From Gellertiella hungarica (GTDB lineage Bacteria; Pseudomonadota; Alphaproteobacteria; Rhizobiales; Rhizobiaceae), in the NCBI RefSeq assembly GCF_014197145.1, contig NZ_JACIEZ010000013.1, positions 1 through 64,000 on the forward strand: a DNA stretch of 64,000 nt, read 5' to 3'. The translations under genes were made by a program, and so were the position numbers. The notes under the pieces are model-generated. The model searched no databases. It was not told the origin of the DNA and saw only the letters and a list, made by a program, of their open reading frames with translations. Below are positions 25,605-35,307 of the stretch, one piece after another. The stretch's first letter is position 1. Every line of letters begins with the position of its first letter.

Positions 25605-27062
25605 ATGGCAAAGAGCATCATGCTGCAGGGAACCGGCTCTGATGTCGGAAAGACGGTGCTCGTCGCGGGGCTGTGCCGCATCGCTGCCAACCGGGGCCTC
25701 AGGGTGCGGCCCTTCAAGCCGCAGAACATGTCCAACAATGCCGCCGTCTCCGACGATGGAGGCGAGATCGGGCGGGCGCAATGGCTGCAGGCCTGGGCCT
25801 CGCGGGTACCGTCGTCGGTTCACATGAATCCGGTCCTTCTCAAGCCGCAGTCGGAGACCGGCAGCCAGATCATCGTCCAGGGCAAGGTCTGGGGGCAGGC
25901 GAAGGGACGGGACTACCAGCGTCTCAAGCCGCAGCTGATGGAGGCGGTTCTCGACAGTTTTTCGCTGATCGGAGCGGACTCCGACCTGGTGATCGTGGAG
26001 GGCGCGGGCTCTCCGGCGGAAATCAATCTCCGTGCCGGCGACATCGCCAACATGGGCTTTGCGACGCGCGCGGGTGTGCCGGTGGTGCTGGTCGGCGACA
26101 TCGACCGGGGCGGAGTGATTGCTTCGCTGGTCGGGACCCATGCGATTCTGCCGCCCGAAGACCGGGGCATGATCACCGGATACCTCATCAACAAGTTCCG
26201 CGGCGACGTCACGCTCTTCGATGACGGACTGAAGGCCATCAAGGGCTTCACGGGCTGGCCCTGCTTCGGCGTCGTGCCCTGGCTGAAGGCGGCCGCGCGG
26301 CTGCCGGCGGAAGATTCGGTCGTGCTGGAGCGGCTCGCCCGTCCGGAGGGCAGGGCGCTCAAGGTGGCCGTTCCGGTCCTCTCCCGCATCGCCAACTTCG
26401 ACGATCTCGATCCGCTGCGCAACGAGCCGGAAGTGGATCTCGTCTTCGTGCGCCCCGGCGAACCGCTGCCCGCGGATGCGGGGCTGGTGGTGCTGCCGGG
26501 CTCCAAGTCCACGATCGGCGACCTGATGGACCTGAGGGCGCAGGGCTGGGACTGCGATCTCGCCCGGCACGTGAAGCGGGGCGGACGGGTGATCGGCATT
26601 TGCGGCGGCTTCCAGATGCTCGGGCGTGTCGTTCGCGATCCGCTTGCCATCGAGGGTGGCGTGACCGAGGCCGAAGGGCTCGGCCTCCTCGATGTGGAAA
26701 CAGAAATGGCGCCGGAAAAGACCGTCCGCAACAGCCTGGCCTGGTCGCTGGAGCACGACGTACCACTGGAGGGCTACGAGATCCATCTCGGCGTGACGAC
26801 GGGTGGCGACTGTGCCCGCCCGCCGGTGCGGATCGGCAACCGTCCGGATGGCGCGCTCTCCGCGGATGGGCGGGTCATGGGAACCTATCTGCACGGCATT
26901 TTCGGCAACGATGCCTATCGGCGCGGGCTCCTGCGGACCCTGGGCATCGAGGGCGACCGGCAGTCTTATCGGGAAAGCGTGGACAGGGCGCTGGACGAGC
27001 TGGCCGCGGAACTGGAAGCGCTCCTCGACCGTCGCTGGCTCGAAAGCCTGCTCGCAGCGTGA
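25605..27062 (+). CDS. cobQ: Cobyric acid synthase
   Basis: 485-residue amidotransferase that amidates the side chains b, d, e and g of adenosyl-cobyrinate a,c-diamide with glutamine and ATP. The N-terminal P-loop-like region is [18 protein letters not shown]; the C-terminal class I-like glutaminase region has ICGGFQMLG near 331 (Cys near 333) and a His in the YLHGIF segment near 430. ATG at 25605 follows GAGG. It stands alone upstream of the riboswitch-controlled cob operon. Confidence 0.95.
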   Translation: MAKSIMLQGTGSDVGKTVLVAGLCRIAANRGLRVRPFKPQNMSNNAAVSDDGGEIGRAQWLQAWASRVPSSVHMNPVLLKPQSETGSQIIVQGKVWGQAKGRDYQRLKPQLMEAVLDSFSLIGADSDLVIVEGAGSPAEINLRAGDIANMGFATRAGVPVVLVGDIDRGGVIASLVGTHAILPPEDRGMITGYLINKFRGDVTLFDDGLKAIKGFTGWPCFGVVPWLKAAARLPAEDSVVLERLARPEGRALKVAVPVLSRIANFDDLDPLRNEPEVDLVFVRPGEPLPADAGLVVLPGSKSTIGDLMDLRAQGWDCDLARHVKRGGRVIGICGGFQMLGRVVRDPLAIEGGVTEAEGLGLLDVETEMAPEKTVRNSLAWSLEHDVPLEGYEIHLGVTTGGDCARPPVRIGNRPDGALSADGRVMGTYLHGIFGNDAYRRGLLRTLGIEGDRQSYRESVDRALDELAAELEALLDRRWLESLLAA

Positions 27063-27113
27063 GTGTGCCGGGTCGGTTTGGCCCTGTTGCGACATCTGCC
27101 GCCGCGGCCGCGA

Positions 27114-27141
27114 TTGACTCAGGGGCGTCAAAAACTTAAAA
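27114..27141 (+). promoter_or_regulatory. Candidate promoter of the riboswitch transcript
   Basis: TTGACT at 27114-27119 and TTAAAA at 27136-27141 with a 16-base spacer, directly upstream of the cobalamin riboswitch. Confidence 0.5.
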
Positions 27142-27149
27142 ATCGTCAG

Positions 27150-27500
27150 ATACGGATGGTTTCCGGTGAGCCAAGGTCTTGCCGGAAAGAAATAGGGAAT
27201 GCGCAGAGTGGACCCAATGAGGGCACTCGTATCGCAGCCGACCCCGCGACTGTAGAGTGGCGAGGGTGTTCCGTCCGGCAGGGAACTGAAGCCGTGACTG
27301 TTTCGCGTGGTGCGAACGGCGGTCCGAAAGCCCCTGACGGAAAAGCCACTGGGTGGCATGGGATACAACAGGGGCCGGACGCCTCACGTCTACGAATCGT
27401 CCACCTCATTCCATGCCGCAACACCCGGGAAGGCGAGGAAGACCCGCTGGTGCCATGGCACCGCACCCACGAGCCAGGAGACCTGCCAACCGTGTGGACC
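27150..27500 (+). ncRNA. Cobalamin riboswitch
   Basis: Diagnostic B12 box AGCCAGGAGACCTGCC at 27472-27487, with the upstream core segments GGGAATGCG near 27195, GACCCCGCGACTGTA at 27240-27254, AAAGCCACTGGG near 27343 and CCCGGGAAGGCGAGG near 27424 in the right order. Between the last two a long peripheral hairpin is inserted, GGCATGG at 27355-27361 pairing with CCATGCC at 27411-27417, with a nested GGACG/CGTCC. The aptamer lies 53 bases before the cbtB start; cobalamin would lower expression of cbtBA and the downstream cob genes, probably at translation of cbtB. Confidence 0.9.
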
Positions 27501-27553
27501 GATGGTCCTGACCCTGGGGGAGGATGCCCCCGACTGCCAGCACGGAGGTTGTC

Positions 27554-27730
27554 ATGGCACAGACTGTAACGACGACGAAAACCCTTTCCCTCAACGACCG
27601 CCTCGTCGCAGGCGTTCTCGCCCTTGTCCTCGGATCGTTCCTGATCTTCGGCGTGGGCCTGGCGCATTCGGCTGCCCTGCACGACACCGCGCATGACACC
27701 CGTCATTCGCTGGGTTTCCCCTGCCACTGA
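27554..27730 (+). CDS. cbtB: Cobalt transporter subunit CbtB
   Basis: 58-residue single-span membrane protein. After a short polar N-terminus, residues about 18-40 form one membrane helix; the C-terminus holds the family's His-rich metal-binding motif (HDTAHDTRHS, ending PCH). ATG at 27554 lies just after GGAGG. First gene under the cobalamin riboswitch; works with CbtA in cobalt uptake. Confidence 0.93.
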   Translation: MAQTVTTTKTLSLNDRLVAGVLALVLGSFLIFGVGLAHSAALHDTAHDTRHSLGFPCH

Positions 27731-27749
27731 GGACCGGGGGACAGGCACA

Positions 27750-28505
27750 ATGATTGTCAGGCATCTGCTGGCCGCCATGGTGGCCGGGCTGATGGCTGGT
27801 ATCATCATGACGGTCGTTCAGCAGGCGCGGGTTGTCCCGCTCATCCTGCAGGCGGAGGAATACGAGGGGGCGCCTGCGTCCCCGGGCGATGCGCATCAGC
27901 ATGGCGCATCGCTTCCTTCCTCGTCCATCGGCTCCCTGGTGGCCCAGTTTTCGCCCATCTCGCCCGCAATGGCGCATGAACATGAGGGCGAGGAGGAAAG
28001 CAATGTCCTCTTCGGTCTCGATCGCCTAACCTCCACCCTCGGTGCGAACATCGTTGCCGGCGGCGGTTTCGCGCTCCTGGTGGCGGCGCTGAGCCTCCTG
28101 CTCGGTGCCCCCGTGACGGCGGCCAATGGCTGGATCTGGGGCGCGTGCGGCTGGCTTGCCGTCCAGTTCCTGCCGGCCATGGGGCTCCCGCCCGAGCTTC
28201 CGGGCTTTCCCGCCGCCGATCTGGCGGCCCGGCAGGGCTGGTGGATGGCGACGGTGCTTGCCTCCGCCATCGGCCTCGGGCTGATCGCCTTCAGGCGGGA
28301 GTTGCCGTTCCGGCTTCTCGGCCTGCTGGTCATCCTTGCGCCGCACGTGTGGGGCGCGCCACCGGCTCCGTCCATCGAAACGGCGGTTCCGGCGGTGATC
28401 GCATCCGAGTTTGCCGTTGCGGCGCTGGGCTCGGCGCTCGTTATGTGGCTATCGCTCGGGGTCATTCTCGGCTATCTGAACGACCGGTTTGAAAAGGCTG
28501 CCTGA
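27750..28505 (+). CDS. cbtA: Cobalt transporter subunit CbtA
   Basis: 251-residue membrane protein of the CbtA family with about five to six spans (near 5-25, 100-120, 128-147, 170-190, 195-215, 225-245). The loop after span one holds a His/Glu-containing segment ([16 protein letters not shown] near 73) that may bind cobalt. ATG at 27750 follows GGGGGA. Its TGA overlaps the cobP start by one base. Confidence 0.92.
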   Translation: MIVRHLLAAMVAGLMAGIIMTVVQQARVVPLILQAEEYEGAPASPGDAHQHGASLPSSSIGSLVAQFSPISPAMAHEHEGEEESNVLFGLDRLTSTLGANIVAGGGFALLVAALSLLLGAPVTAANGWIWGACGWLAVQFLPAMGLPPELPGFPAADLAARQGWWMATVLASAIGLGLIAFRRELPFRLLGLLVILAPHVWGAPPAPSIETAVPAVIASEFAVAALGSALVMWLSLGVILGYLNDRFEKAA

Positions 28506-29032
28506 TGACGACAATGTCCACCGGTGCCGTCCTGGTGCTGGGCGGCGCGCGTTCCGGAAAATCGCGCTTCGCGGAAGGCCTCGTGCTCGGCACGGGGCTT
28601 TCCCGCCATTATCTCGCCACGGGCCGCGCCTGGGATGACGAGATGCAGGCCCGCATCGACAAGCACCGCGAGGATCGCGGTCCGCTGTGGAACACGATCG
28701 AGGAGCCGCTGGACATCGTATCGACGCTGGAGGTGATCGACGGGCCCGCCAATGTCGTTCTGGTCGATTGCCTGACGCTCTGGGTGACCAACCTGATGAT
28801 GGACGAGGGCCGCGACCTGCGGGCCGAATTCGAACGCCTGAAGGCCCATGCGGCCACGGCGCGGGCGCGGATCGTCTTCGTTTCCAACGAGGTCGGCCTC
28901 GGGATCGTGCCGGAAAACCGCATGGCGCGCGAATTCCGCGACCATGCCGGGCGGCTGCATCAGATGATCGCCGAAGTGGCGAACGAAGTCTATTTTGTCG
29001 CGGCAGGCCTGCCGCTGAAGATGAAGGGTTGA
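28505..29032 (+). CDS. cobP: Bifunctional adenosylcobinamide kinase/guanylyltransferase
   Basis: 175-residue enzyme (CobP/CobU) that phosphorylates adenosylcobinamide and transfers GMP to it. The P-loop is GGARSGKS at about 13-20, and the [11 protein letters not shown] block near 88-98 is typical. It overlaps cbtA by one base (TGATG), indicating translational coupling, and precedes cobW by 4 bases. A second in-frame Met at codon 4 could also serve as the start. Confidence 0.95.
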   Translation: MTTMSTGAVLVLGGARSGKSRFAEGLVLGTGLSRHYLATGRAWDDEMQARIDKHREDRGPLWNTIEEPLDIVSTLEVIDGPANVVLVDCLTLWVTNLMMDEGRDLRAEFERLKAHAATARARIVFVSNEVGLGIVPENRMAREFRDHAGRLHQMIAEVANEVYFVAAGLPLKMKG

Positions 29033-29036
29033 ACCG

Positions 29037-30110
29037 ATGTTCAAGGAAAAGATCCCCGCAACCGTGATCACCGGTTTTCTCGGTGCGGGCAAGACCACGA
29101 TGATCCGCAACCTGCTGACCGACACCGGCGGCAAGAAGATCGCGCTGATCATCAACGAATTCGGTGATCTCGGCGTGGACGGCGAGGTGCTGAAGGGCTG
29201 CGGTGCGGAAAACTGCACCGAGGACGACATCATCGAGCTCACCAATGGCTGCATCTGCTGCACCGTGGCGGACGATTTCGTGCCGACCATGATGAAGCTT
29301 CTGGAACGCGAGAGCCGCCCGGATCATATCGTCATTGAAACCTCGGGCCTTGCGCTGCCGCAGCCGCTGGTCGCCGCCTTCAACTGGCCTGAGATCCGCA
29401 CCCAGGTGACGGTCGATGGCGTCGTGACCGTGGTGGACAGCGCCGCCGTTGCCGCCGGCCGCTTTGCCGACGATCACGACAAGGTGGACGCTATGCGCGC
29501 CGAGGACGAGGGCCTCGACCACGAAAGCCCGCTGGAAGAGCTTTTCGAGGATCAGCTGACCTGCGCCGACCTGATCGTGCTGAACAAGACCGATCTTCTC
29601 GACGCGGACGGCCTTGCCACGGTGCGCAGCGAAGTGACGTCCCGTATTGCCCGCAAGCCCGCGATGATCGAGGCACGGAACGGCTCGGTTCCGGCCTCCG
29701 TGCTCCTCGGCCTCGGCATCGGCACCGAAGCGGACATCGAGAACCGCAAGTCCCATCACGAGCTGGAGCACGAGGCCCTGCACGAGGAGGGCGTCGAGCA
29801 TCACCACGATCACGACCACGACGAATTCGAAAGCTTCGTGGCCGAACTGGGCCCGGTTGCCGATCCGGCGAGCTTCGTCGAGAAGCTGAAGGGCATCATC
29901 GCCGAGCATGACATCCTGCGCCTCAAGGGCTTTGCCGATGTGCCCGGCAAGCCGATGCGCCTCGTCATCCAGGCGGTGGGCAGCCGCATCGACCATTACT
30001 TCGACCGTGCCTGGGCGCCCGGCGAAACCCGCGCCACGCGCCTCGTCGTCATCGGCCTGCATGACGAGATGGACGACGACGCGATCCGCGCGGCGCTCAA
30101 GGCGCTCTGA
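29037..30110 (+). CDS. cobW: CobW-family GTPase metallochaperone
   Basis: 357-residue G3E GTPase thought to deliver Co2+ to the CobNST chelatase. The P-loop GFLGAGKTT is near 13-21, the metal-binding C72-x-C74-C75 (GCICCT) follows, NKTD near 182 sets guanine specificity, and a His/Asp-rich linker (HHHDHDHDE near 258) lies before the C-terminal CobW_C domain. It lies between cobP and cobN. Confidence 0.95.
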   Translation: MFKEKIPATVITGFLGAGKTTMIRNLLTDTGGKKIALIINEFGDLGVDGEVLKGCGAENCTEDDIIELTNGCICCTVADDFVPTMMKLLERESRPDHIVIETSGLALPQPLVAAFNWPEIRTQVTVDGVVTVVDSAAVAAGRFADDHDKVDAMRAEDEGLDHESPLEELFEDQLTCADLIVLNKTDLLDADGLATVRSEVTSRIARKPAMIEARNGSVPASVLLGLGIGTEADIENRKSHHELEHEALHEEGVEHHHDHDHDEFESFVAELGPVADPASFVEKLKGIIAEHDILRLKGFADVPGKPMRLVIQAVGSRIDHYFDRAWAPGETRATRLVVIGLHDEMDDDAIRAALKAL

Positions 30111-30114
30111 TCCC

Positions 30115-33100
30115 ATGCATCTGCTGCTCGCACAGAAAGGCACCATTTCCGACGGCGACGAGGCCATCGACCTCGGCCAGTCGCCGGCGGATATCCTGTT
30201 CCTGTCGGCAGCGGATACGGAGCTTGCCGCCGTCGCTTCCGCCAAGCGCCAGCTCGACAATGGGTTGACGCTGCGTGTGGCGAGCCTGATCTCGCTCAAA
30301 CACCCCATGTCGGTCGATACCTATGTGGAGCGCACGGCGCGGCACGCGAAACTGATCGTCGTGCGGCCGCTCGGCGGGGCAAGCTATTTCCAGTATGCGC
30401 TGGAGGCGCTTCATGCCGCCGCCAACCGGCATGGCGCGAAGATCGCCGTCATTCCGGGCGATTCGAAGCCCGATCCGGGTCTCGTTCCCTATTCCAACAT
30501 CGGCGTCGATGATCTGAACGCCCTCTGGTCCTACCTGATCGAGGGCGGTGACGAGAACACGCGCGCCTTCCTCAGCTATGCGTCGGCGATGCTGACGGGC
30601 GGGGAAAAGCCGGGGCCTGCCGTTCCGCTCGCAAAGGCCGGCATCTGGTGGCCGGGCGAGGGCGTCATCAAGGTGTCCCGCTGGCTCGAAAAGGTCGGCC
30701 CCAGCCAGGAGGCGAAGGGCACGGTTGCGATCTCCTTCTACCGCGCCCTCGTTCAGAGCGGCGAGACGAAGCCCGTCGAGGCGATGATCGAGGCGCTGGC
30801 GGCCGAGGGGCTCCGCGCGCTTCCCGTCTTCGCCTACAGCCTCAAGGATGCCGATTGCATCGGCACGCTGAAATCGCTCTTCGCCAAGGCCGTGCCGGAG
30901 GTGGTGATCAATGCCACCGCCTTTGCGGTTTCCGCGCCCGGCGCGAACCGCAAGCCGACGGTGCTGGAATCGCAGGGGTCCGTCGTATTGCAGGCGATCT
31001 TTTCCGCCTCGTCCCGGGAGGCATGGGATGCCTCGGCGCAGGGGCTCTCCGCCCGCGATCTCGGCATGAATGTCTCGCTGCCGGAAGTGGACGGGCGCGT
31101 GCTTTCCCGCGCCGTCTCCTTCAAGGCCGCCAAGCGCTATGACGATCTGGTCGAGGCCAATATCGTGACCTCCGAACCGGATGCCAACCGCATGGGCTGG
31201 GTGGCGAAGCTCGCCGCCAACTGGGCGCGGCTCCGACGTCTTCCGGCAGGCAAGCGCCACGTGGCGATTGTCATGGCCAATTATCCGAACCGCGACGGTC
31301 GCCTCGGCAACGGTGTCGGTCTCGATACGCCCGCCGGAACGGTGGAAGTGCTGAACGCCATGCGGGAGGCGGGCTATGATGTGTCCGCCTATCCGGACAA
31401 TGGGGATGCGCTGATCGCGTATCTGATGCAGGGGCCGACCAACGGAGCGCCGGGGCGGGAAGCGCTGTTCCTCTCCCAGGATGCACCCCCCTCTGTCCTG
31501 CCGGACATCTCCCCCTCATCCGGAGCAGCGTCGCTGCCCGTGTGGGGGGAGATCGACCCGCAGCGGTCCGTTCACTCGCCCTCTACAGTCCCATCCCTGG
31601 GTAAGGGTGAAGGGGACGAAGGTGCCCGCGGCAATTCGATCTCCCCCCTTGAGGGGGAGATGCCCGGCAGGGCAGAGGGGGGTATGCCGGCCACGATCGC
31701 CGCCCCCTCACGCATCATCCGCGAAACCCTTTCCCTGAGTCACTACAAGGACTTCCTCGCCACTCTTCCCGTTCAGATTCAGGATGAAGTGACGGCCCGC
31801 TGGGGTGCGCCGGAGAAGGATCCCTTCTTCATCGACGGCGTCTTCGCCCTGCCGCTCGCGCGGTTCGGCAAGGTCGCGATCGGCATCCAGCCGGCGCGTG
31901 GCTACAATATCGATCCCAAGGAAAGCTACCATTCGCCGGACCTCGTGCCGCCGCATGGCTATCTCGCTTTCTATGCCTTTCTCCGCCGCGAATTCGGTGC
32001 GGATGCGATCATCCACATGGGCAAGCATGGCAACATGGAATGGCTGCCGGGCAAATCGCTGGCGCTCTCCGAGACCTGCTATCCGGAAGCCGTTTTCGGG
32101 CCGACGCCGCATCTCTATCCCTTCATCGTCAACGACCCCGGCGAGGGCACGCAGGCCAAGCGCCGGGCGGCGGCCGTCATCATCGGCCATCTCACCCCGC
32201 CGCTGACGCGCGCCGAAAGCTATGGTCCGCTGAAGGACCTCGAAGCCCTGGTCGACGAATATTACGAGGCGTCCGGCGGCGATCCGCGCCGAATCCGGCT
32301 GCTGCGCAAGCAGATCCTCGATCTCGTCAGCGACATCGGCCTCGACAAGGACGCCGGCATCGAAAAGGGCGAGGCGGAAGACAGCGCGCTCCAGAAGCTC
32401 GATGCCTATCTCTGCGATCTCAAGGAAATGCAGATCCGCGACGGCCTGCACATCTTCGGCGTCTCGCCCTCCGGGCGCATGCTGACAGACCTGACCGTTG
32501 CACTCGCCCGCGTGCCGCGCGGGCTCGGCGAGGGCCGGGACCAGAGCCTGCAGCGGGCAATTGCCATGGATCTTGATCTTGCCCGTGCCGCCCCCTCATC
32601 CGGCCCTTCGGGCCACCTTCTCCCCGGTGGGGAGAAGAGGGAGCAAGACGCCCATCCACATCCGATCTCCCCCCTTGCGGGGGAGATGCCCGGCAGGGCA
32701 GAGGGGGGTATGCCCGCCGTGGGTGCCGCATTCGACCCCCTCGACTGCACCATGTCCGACCCCTGGCACGGTCCGCGCCCCGAAATCCTGCAAAACGTTG
32801 CGGACGCCCCCTGGCGCACCGCCGGAGATACGGTGGAGCGGATCGAGCTTCTGGCGTCCGCCCTCGTTTCCGGCGAGATTGCCTGCCCGGCGAACTGGGA
32901 CGCCACCCGTCTTGTGATGCAGGAAATCGACGAACGGCTGCGGCCGGCCGTCGTCGCCTCCGGCCCTGCCGAGATCGAGGGACTGATGGCGGGTCTCGAC
33001 GGGCGCTTCGTGCCCCCGGGAGCCTCCGGCGCGCCGACCCGTGGCCGCCCCGACGTGCTGCCGACAGGCCGCAACTTCTATTCCGTCGACAGCCGCGCGG

Positions 33101-34266
33101 TGCCCACGCCCGCTGCCTACGAACTCGGCAAGAAGAGCGCGGAACTGCTGATCACCCGCTACGTGCAGGATCACGGAGAATGGCCGGTCAGTTTTGGGCT
33201 GACCGCCTGGGGCACCTCGAACATGCGCACCGGCGGCGACGACATTGCCCAAGCACTCGCGCTGATCGGCGTCAAGCCGCTCTGGGACATGACCTCCCGG
33301 CGCGTGACCGGCTACGAGATCATCCCGCCCGCCATGCTGCGGCGTCCGCGCGTGGACGTGACGTTGCGTATCTCCGGCTTTTTCCGCGATGCCTTCCCGG
33401 AGCAGATCGCGCTGTTCGACAAGGCGATCCGGGCCGTCGGCCTGCTGGATGAGGACGATCAGGACAACCCCATCGCCGCGCGGATGCGCAAGGAAACCGC
33501 GCGTCTCGTCGCCGAAGGGCTGGACGTGAAATCGGCCGGCCGCCGGGCGGGCTACCGCGTGTTCGGTTCCAAGCCCGGAGCCTACGGCGCGGGCCTTCAG
33601 GCGCTGATCGACGAGAAGGGCTGGGAAAGCCGGGCCGATCTTGCCGAAGCCTATCTGGTCTGGGGCTCCTATGCCTACGGCGCCGATGAAGAAGGGCAGG
33701 CGGAGCGCGGCCTCTTCGAGGAACGGCTGAAATCCGTGCAGGCGGTGATCCAGAACCAGGACAACCGCGAGCACGATATTCTCGACAGCGACGATTACTA
33801 CCAGTTCCAGGGCGGCCTTTCCGCTGCCGTGGAGCAGCTGACAGGCGCACGCCCGACGCTCTACCACAACGACCATTCGCGCCCGGAAAAGCCGGTGATC
33901 CGCTCGCTGGAGGAAGAGATCGGCCGGGTGGTGCGCGGGCGCGCCGCCAACCCCAAATGGATCGCCGGTGCCATGCGCCACGGCTACAAGGGCGCGTTCG
34001 AAATCGCCGCGACGGTGGACTTCCTCTTCGCCTATGCCGCGACGACGGGTGCCGTCGAGCCGCATCATTTCGAAAGCCTCTACCAGGCCTATCTGATGGA
34101 CGAGGTGGTTCGGGATTTCATGGCTGAGAAGAACCCGGAGGCGCTGAAGGAAATGGCGGAGAAATTCACAGAGGCCATGGATCGCGGCTTCTGGAACCCC
34201 CGTTCCAATTCCGCCCGCTTCGAACTGGAAACGCTCTCGCGCCGGGTTCGTCCCGCCGCCGAATGA
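30115..34266 (+). CDS. cobN: Cobaltochelatase subunit CobN with two repeat-derived insertions
   Basis: 1383-residue large subunit of the ATP-dependent aerobic cobaltochelatase, which inserts Co2+ into hydrogenobyrinate a,c-diamide with CobS and CobT. Conserved blocks include HMGKHGNMEWLPGK near 642 and FGLTAWGTSNMRTGGDD near 1027. The usual length is about 1275; the excess is explained by two Pro/Gly-rich in-frame insertions at about residues 457-524 and 826-866, encoded by palindromic repeat elements annotated separately. The reading frame is intact through both. Start ATG 30115 is 4 bases after the cobW stop. Confidence 0.95.
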   Translation: MHLLLAQKGTISDGDEAIDLGQSPADILFLSAADTELAAVASAKRQLDNGLTLRVASLISLKHPMSVDTYVERTARHAKLIVVRPLGGASYFQYALEALHAAANRHGAKIAVIPGDSKPDPGLVPYSNIGVDDLNALWSYLIEGGDENTRAFLSYASAMLTGGEKPGPAVPLAKAGIWWPGEGVIKVSRWLEKVGPSQEAKGTVAISFYRALVQSGETKPVEAMIEALAAEGLRALPVFAYSLKDADCIGTLKSLFAKAVPEVVINATAFAVSAPGANRKPTVLESQGSVVLQAIFSASSREAWDASAQGLSARDLGMNVSLPEVDGRVLSRAVSFKAAKRYDDLVEANIVTSEPDANRMGWVAKLAANWARLRRLPAGKRHVAIVMANYPNRDGRLGNGVGLDTPAGTVEVLNAMREAGYDVSAYPDNGDALIAYLMQGPTNGAPGREALFLSQDAPPSVLPDISPSSGAASLPVWGEIDPQRSVHSPSTVPSLGKGEGDEGARGNSISPLEGEMPGRAEGGMPATIAAPSRIIRETLSLSHYKDFLATLPVQIQDEVTARWGAPEKDPFFIDGVFALPLARFGKVAIGIQPARGYNIDPKESYHSPDLVPPHGYLAFYAFLRREFGADAIIHMGKHGNMEWLPGKSLALSETCYPEAVFGPTPHLYPFIVNDPGEGTQAKRRAAAVIIGHLTPPLTRAESYGPLKDLEALVDEYYEASGGDPRRIRLLRKQILDLVSDIGLDKDAGIEKGEAEDSALQKLDAYLCDLKEMQIRDGLHIFGVSPSGRMLTDLTVALARVPRGLGEGRDQSLQRAIAMDLDLARAAPSSGPSGHLLPGGEKREQDAHPHPISPLAGEMPGRAEGGMPAVGAAFDPLDCTMSDPWHGPRPEILQNVADAPWRTAGDTVERIELLASALVSGEIACPANWDATRLVMQEIDERLRPAVVASGPAEIEGLMAGLDGRFVPPGASGAPTRGRPDVLPTGRNFYSVDSRAVPTPAAYELGKKSAELLITRYVQDHGEWPVSFGLTAWGTSNMRTGGDDIAQALALIGVKPLWDMTSRRVTGYEIIPPAMLRRPRVDVTLRISGFFRDAFPEQIALFDKAIRAVGLLDEDDQDNPIAARMRKETARLVAEGLDVKSAGRRAGYRVFGSKPGAYGAGLQALIDEKGWESRADLAEAYLVWGSYAYGADEEGQAERGLFEERLKSVQAVIQNQDNREHDILDSDDYYQFQGGLSAAVEQLTGARPTLYHNDHSRPEKPVIRSLEEEIGRVVRGRAANPKWIAGAMRHGYKGAFEIAATVDFLFAYAATTGAVEPHHFESLYQAYLMDEVVRDFMAEKNPEALKEMAEKFTEAMDRGFWNPRSNSARFELETLSRRVRPAAE
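31485..31686. repeat. Palindromic repeat element inside cobN, copy 1
   Basis: About 200 bp bounded by inverted copies of one module: ACCCCCCTCTGTCCTGCCGG... on the left and its near reverse complement ending GGCAGAGGGGGGTAT on the right. The right module recurs at 32670-32712. Translated in frame as a low-complexity Pro/Ser/Gly stretch not found in normal CobN. Confidence 0.8.
32591..32712. repeat. Palindromic repeat element inside cobN, copy 2
   Basis: About 122 bp: a module with CTTCTCCCC / GGGGAGAAG arms, then the GATCTCCCCCCTT...GGGGGAGATGCCC module shared with copy 1. The first module also matches the intergenic element at 3927-4043 in reverse orientation. Encodes about 41 extra residues in CobN. 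Confidence 0.82.
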
Positions 34267-34356
34267 CGATTGCTTGCCTTTCCGCAAAGAGCGCCGTGGC
34301 GGCGCTTCCTAAGGAGAGGCATCGAGTGCCGCACCATGCGGCGGAGGAGACTGACG

Positions 34357-34998
34357 ATGACCGAAGAGATCGAAGATACGTCCGGCATGACCGAGGCCGA
34401 GCTTGCCCGCCACGCGGAAAAGATGGCCAAGAAGAAGGCCGCCCGCGAAAAGATCATGGCCACCAAGACCGGCGAGAAGGGCCTGATCATCGTCCACACG
34501 GGCAAGGGCAAGGGCAAGTCTTCTGCCGCTTTCGGCATGATCTTCCGCCACATCGCGGCGAAGAAGAAATCGGCCGTCGTGCAGTTCATCAAGGGCGCCT
34601 GGGCGACCGGCGAGCGCGACCTCATCCAGGAACATTTCGCCGATCTCTGCGAATTCTACACGATGGGCGAGGGCTTTACCTGGGAAACCCAGGATCGCGC
34701 CCGAGACGTCGCGACCGCCGAAGCCGCCTGGGAAAAGGCCAAGGAGCTGATCCGCAACCCTGAAAATTCCATGGTCCTGCTCGACGAGATCAACATCGCG
34801 CTGCGCTATGATTATCTCGACGTGAACGAGGTGGTGCGTTTCCTTCAGGAGGAGAAGCCCTTCATGACCCACGTGGTGCTGACCGGCCGCAACGCCAAGG
34901 ACGAACTGATCGAAATCGCCGATCTCGTGACCGAAATGGAGCTTATCAAGCACCCGTTCCGCTCGGGCATCAAGGGTCAGCTGGGCGTGGAGTTTTGA
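34357..34998 (+). CDS. cobO: Cob(I)yrinic acid a,c-diamide adenosyltransferase
   Basis: 213-residue CobO/BtuR-type corrinoid adenosyltransferase. The P-loop variant is HTGKGKGKSSAA near 47-58, and VLLDEINIALRYDYL near 139-153 is the family block. ATG at 34357 follows AGGAG; the 90 bases between cobN and this start contain no gene. It is the last cob gene of the riboswitch operon. Confidence 0.95.
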   Translation: MTEEIEDTSGMTEAELARHAEKMAKKKAAREKIMATKTGEKGLIIVHTGKGKGKSSAAFGMIFRHIAAKKKSAVVQFIKGAWATGERDLIQEHFADLCEFYTMGEGFTWETQDRARDVATAEAAWEKAKELIRNPENSMVLLDEINIALRYDYLDVNEVVRFLQEEKPFMTHVVLTGRNAKDELIEIADLVTEMELIKHPFRSGIKGQLGVEF

Positions 34999-35001
34999 GG
35001 T

Positions 35002-35307
35002 TCAGAGAAGCTCGGGCAGGTCGCGGCGTGCGTCGATGATACGGATGACGATCACTTCCTTGTCCGGTGCCACGGTACCCGACTGTACCTCATACAGAAT
35101 GATGTAAGGCGGTTCTGTGAGCATCCGGGCTGTTGCACCGATATCAGGGCGAGCCACCCCCAAAAGAGGGTGACGACGCAAGAGATCTATCCGGTCTCGT
35201 ATACGGAGAACCGTCTGGCGCGCGGCCAGATCGTTTTTTCTGCCCAACCAGCGGTGAATATGGAACAGATCTTGGCGTTCGGCGGGTGACAGGACAACCT
35301 TTGTCAC
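35002..35307 (-). CDS. ParE/RelE-superfamily toxin
   Basis: 101-residue type II toxin candidate. It begins GTG (MTKVVLSPAERQDLFHIHRW), with the family block LAARQTVLRIRDRIDLLRRHPLLGV (central helix hairpin and PLLG turn) and a C-terminal sheet ending YEVQSGTVAPDKEVIVIRII with the R-D-L-P end. The GTG overlaps the antitoxin stop by 4 bases (GTGA). It lies only 3 bases from the cobO stop, convergent with it. ParE would act on DNA gyrase, RelE on mRNA; the sequence resembles ParE more. Confidence 0.82.
   Translation of the reverse strand: MTKVVLSPAERQDLFHIHRWLGRKNDLAARQTVLRIRDRIDLLRRHPLLGVARPDIGATARMLTEPPYIILYEVQSGTVAPDKEVIVIRIIDARRDLPELL

Noticed and set aside
31485-32712. Frameshift or pseudogene in cobN
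   Set aside because: Frame is uninterrupted across both repeats and all conserved CobN blocks are present in order.
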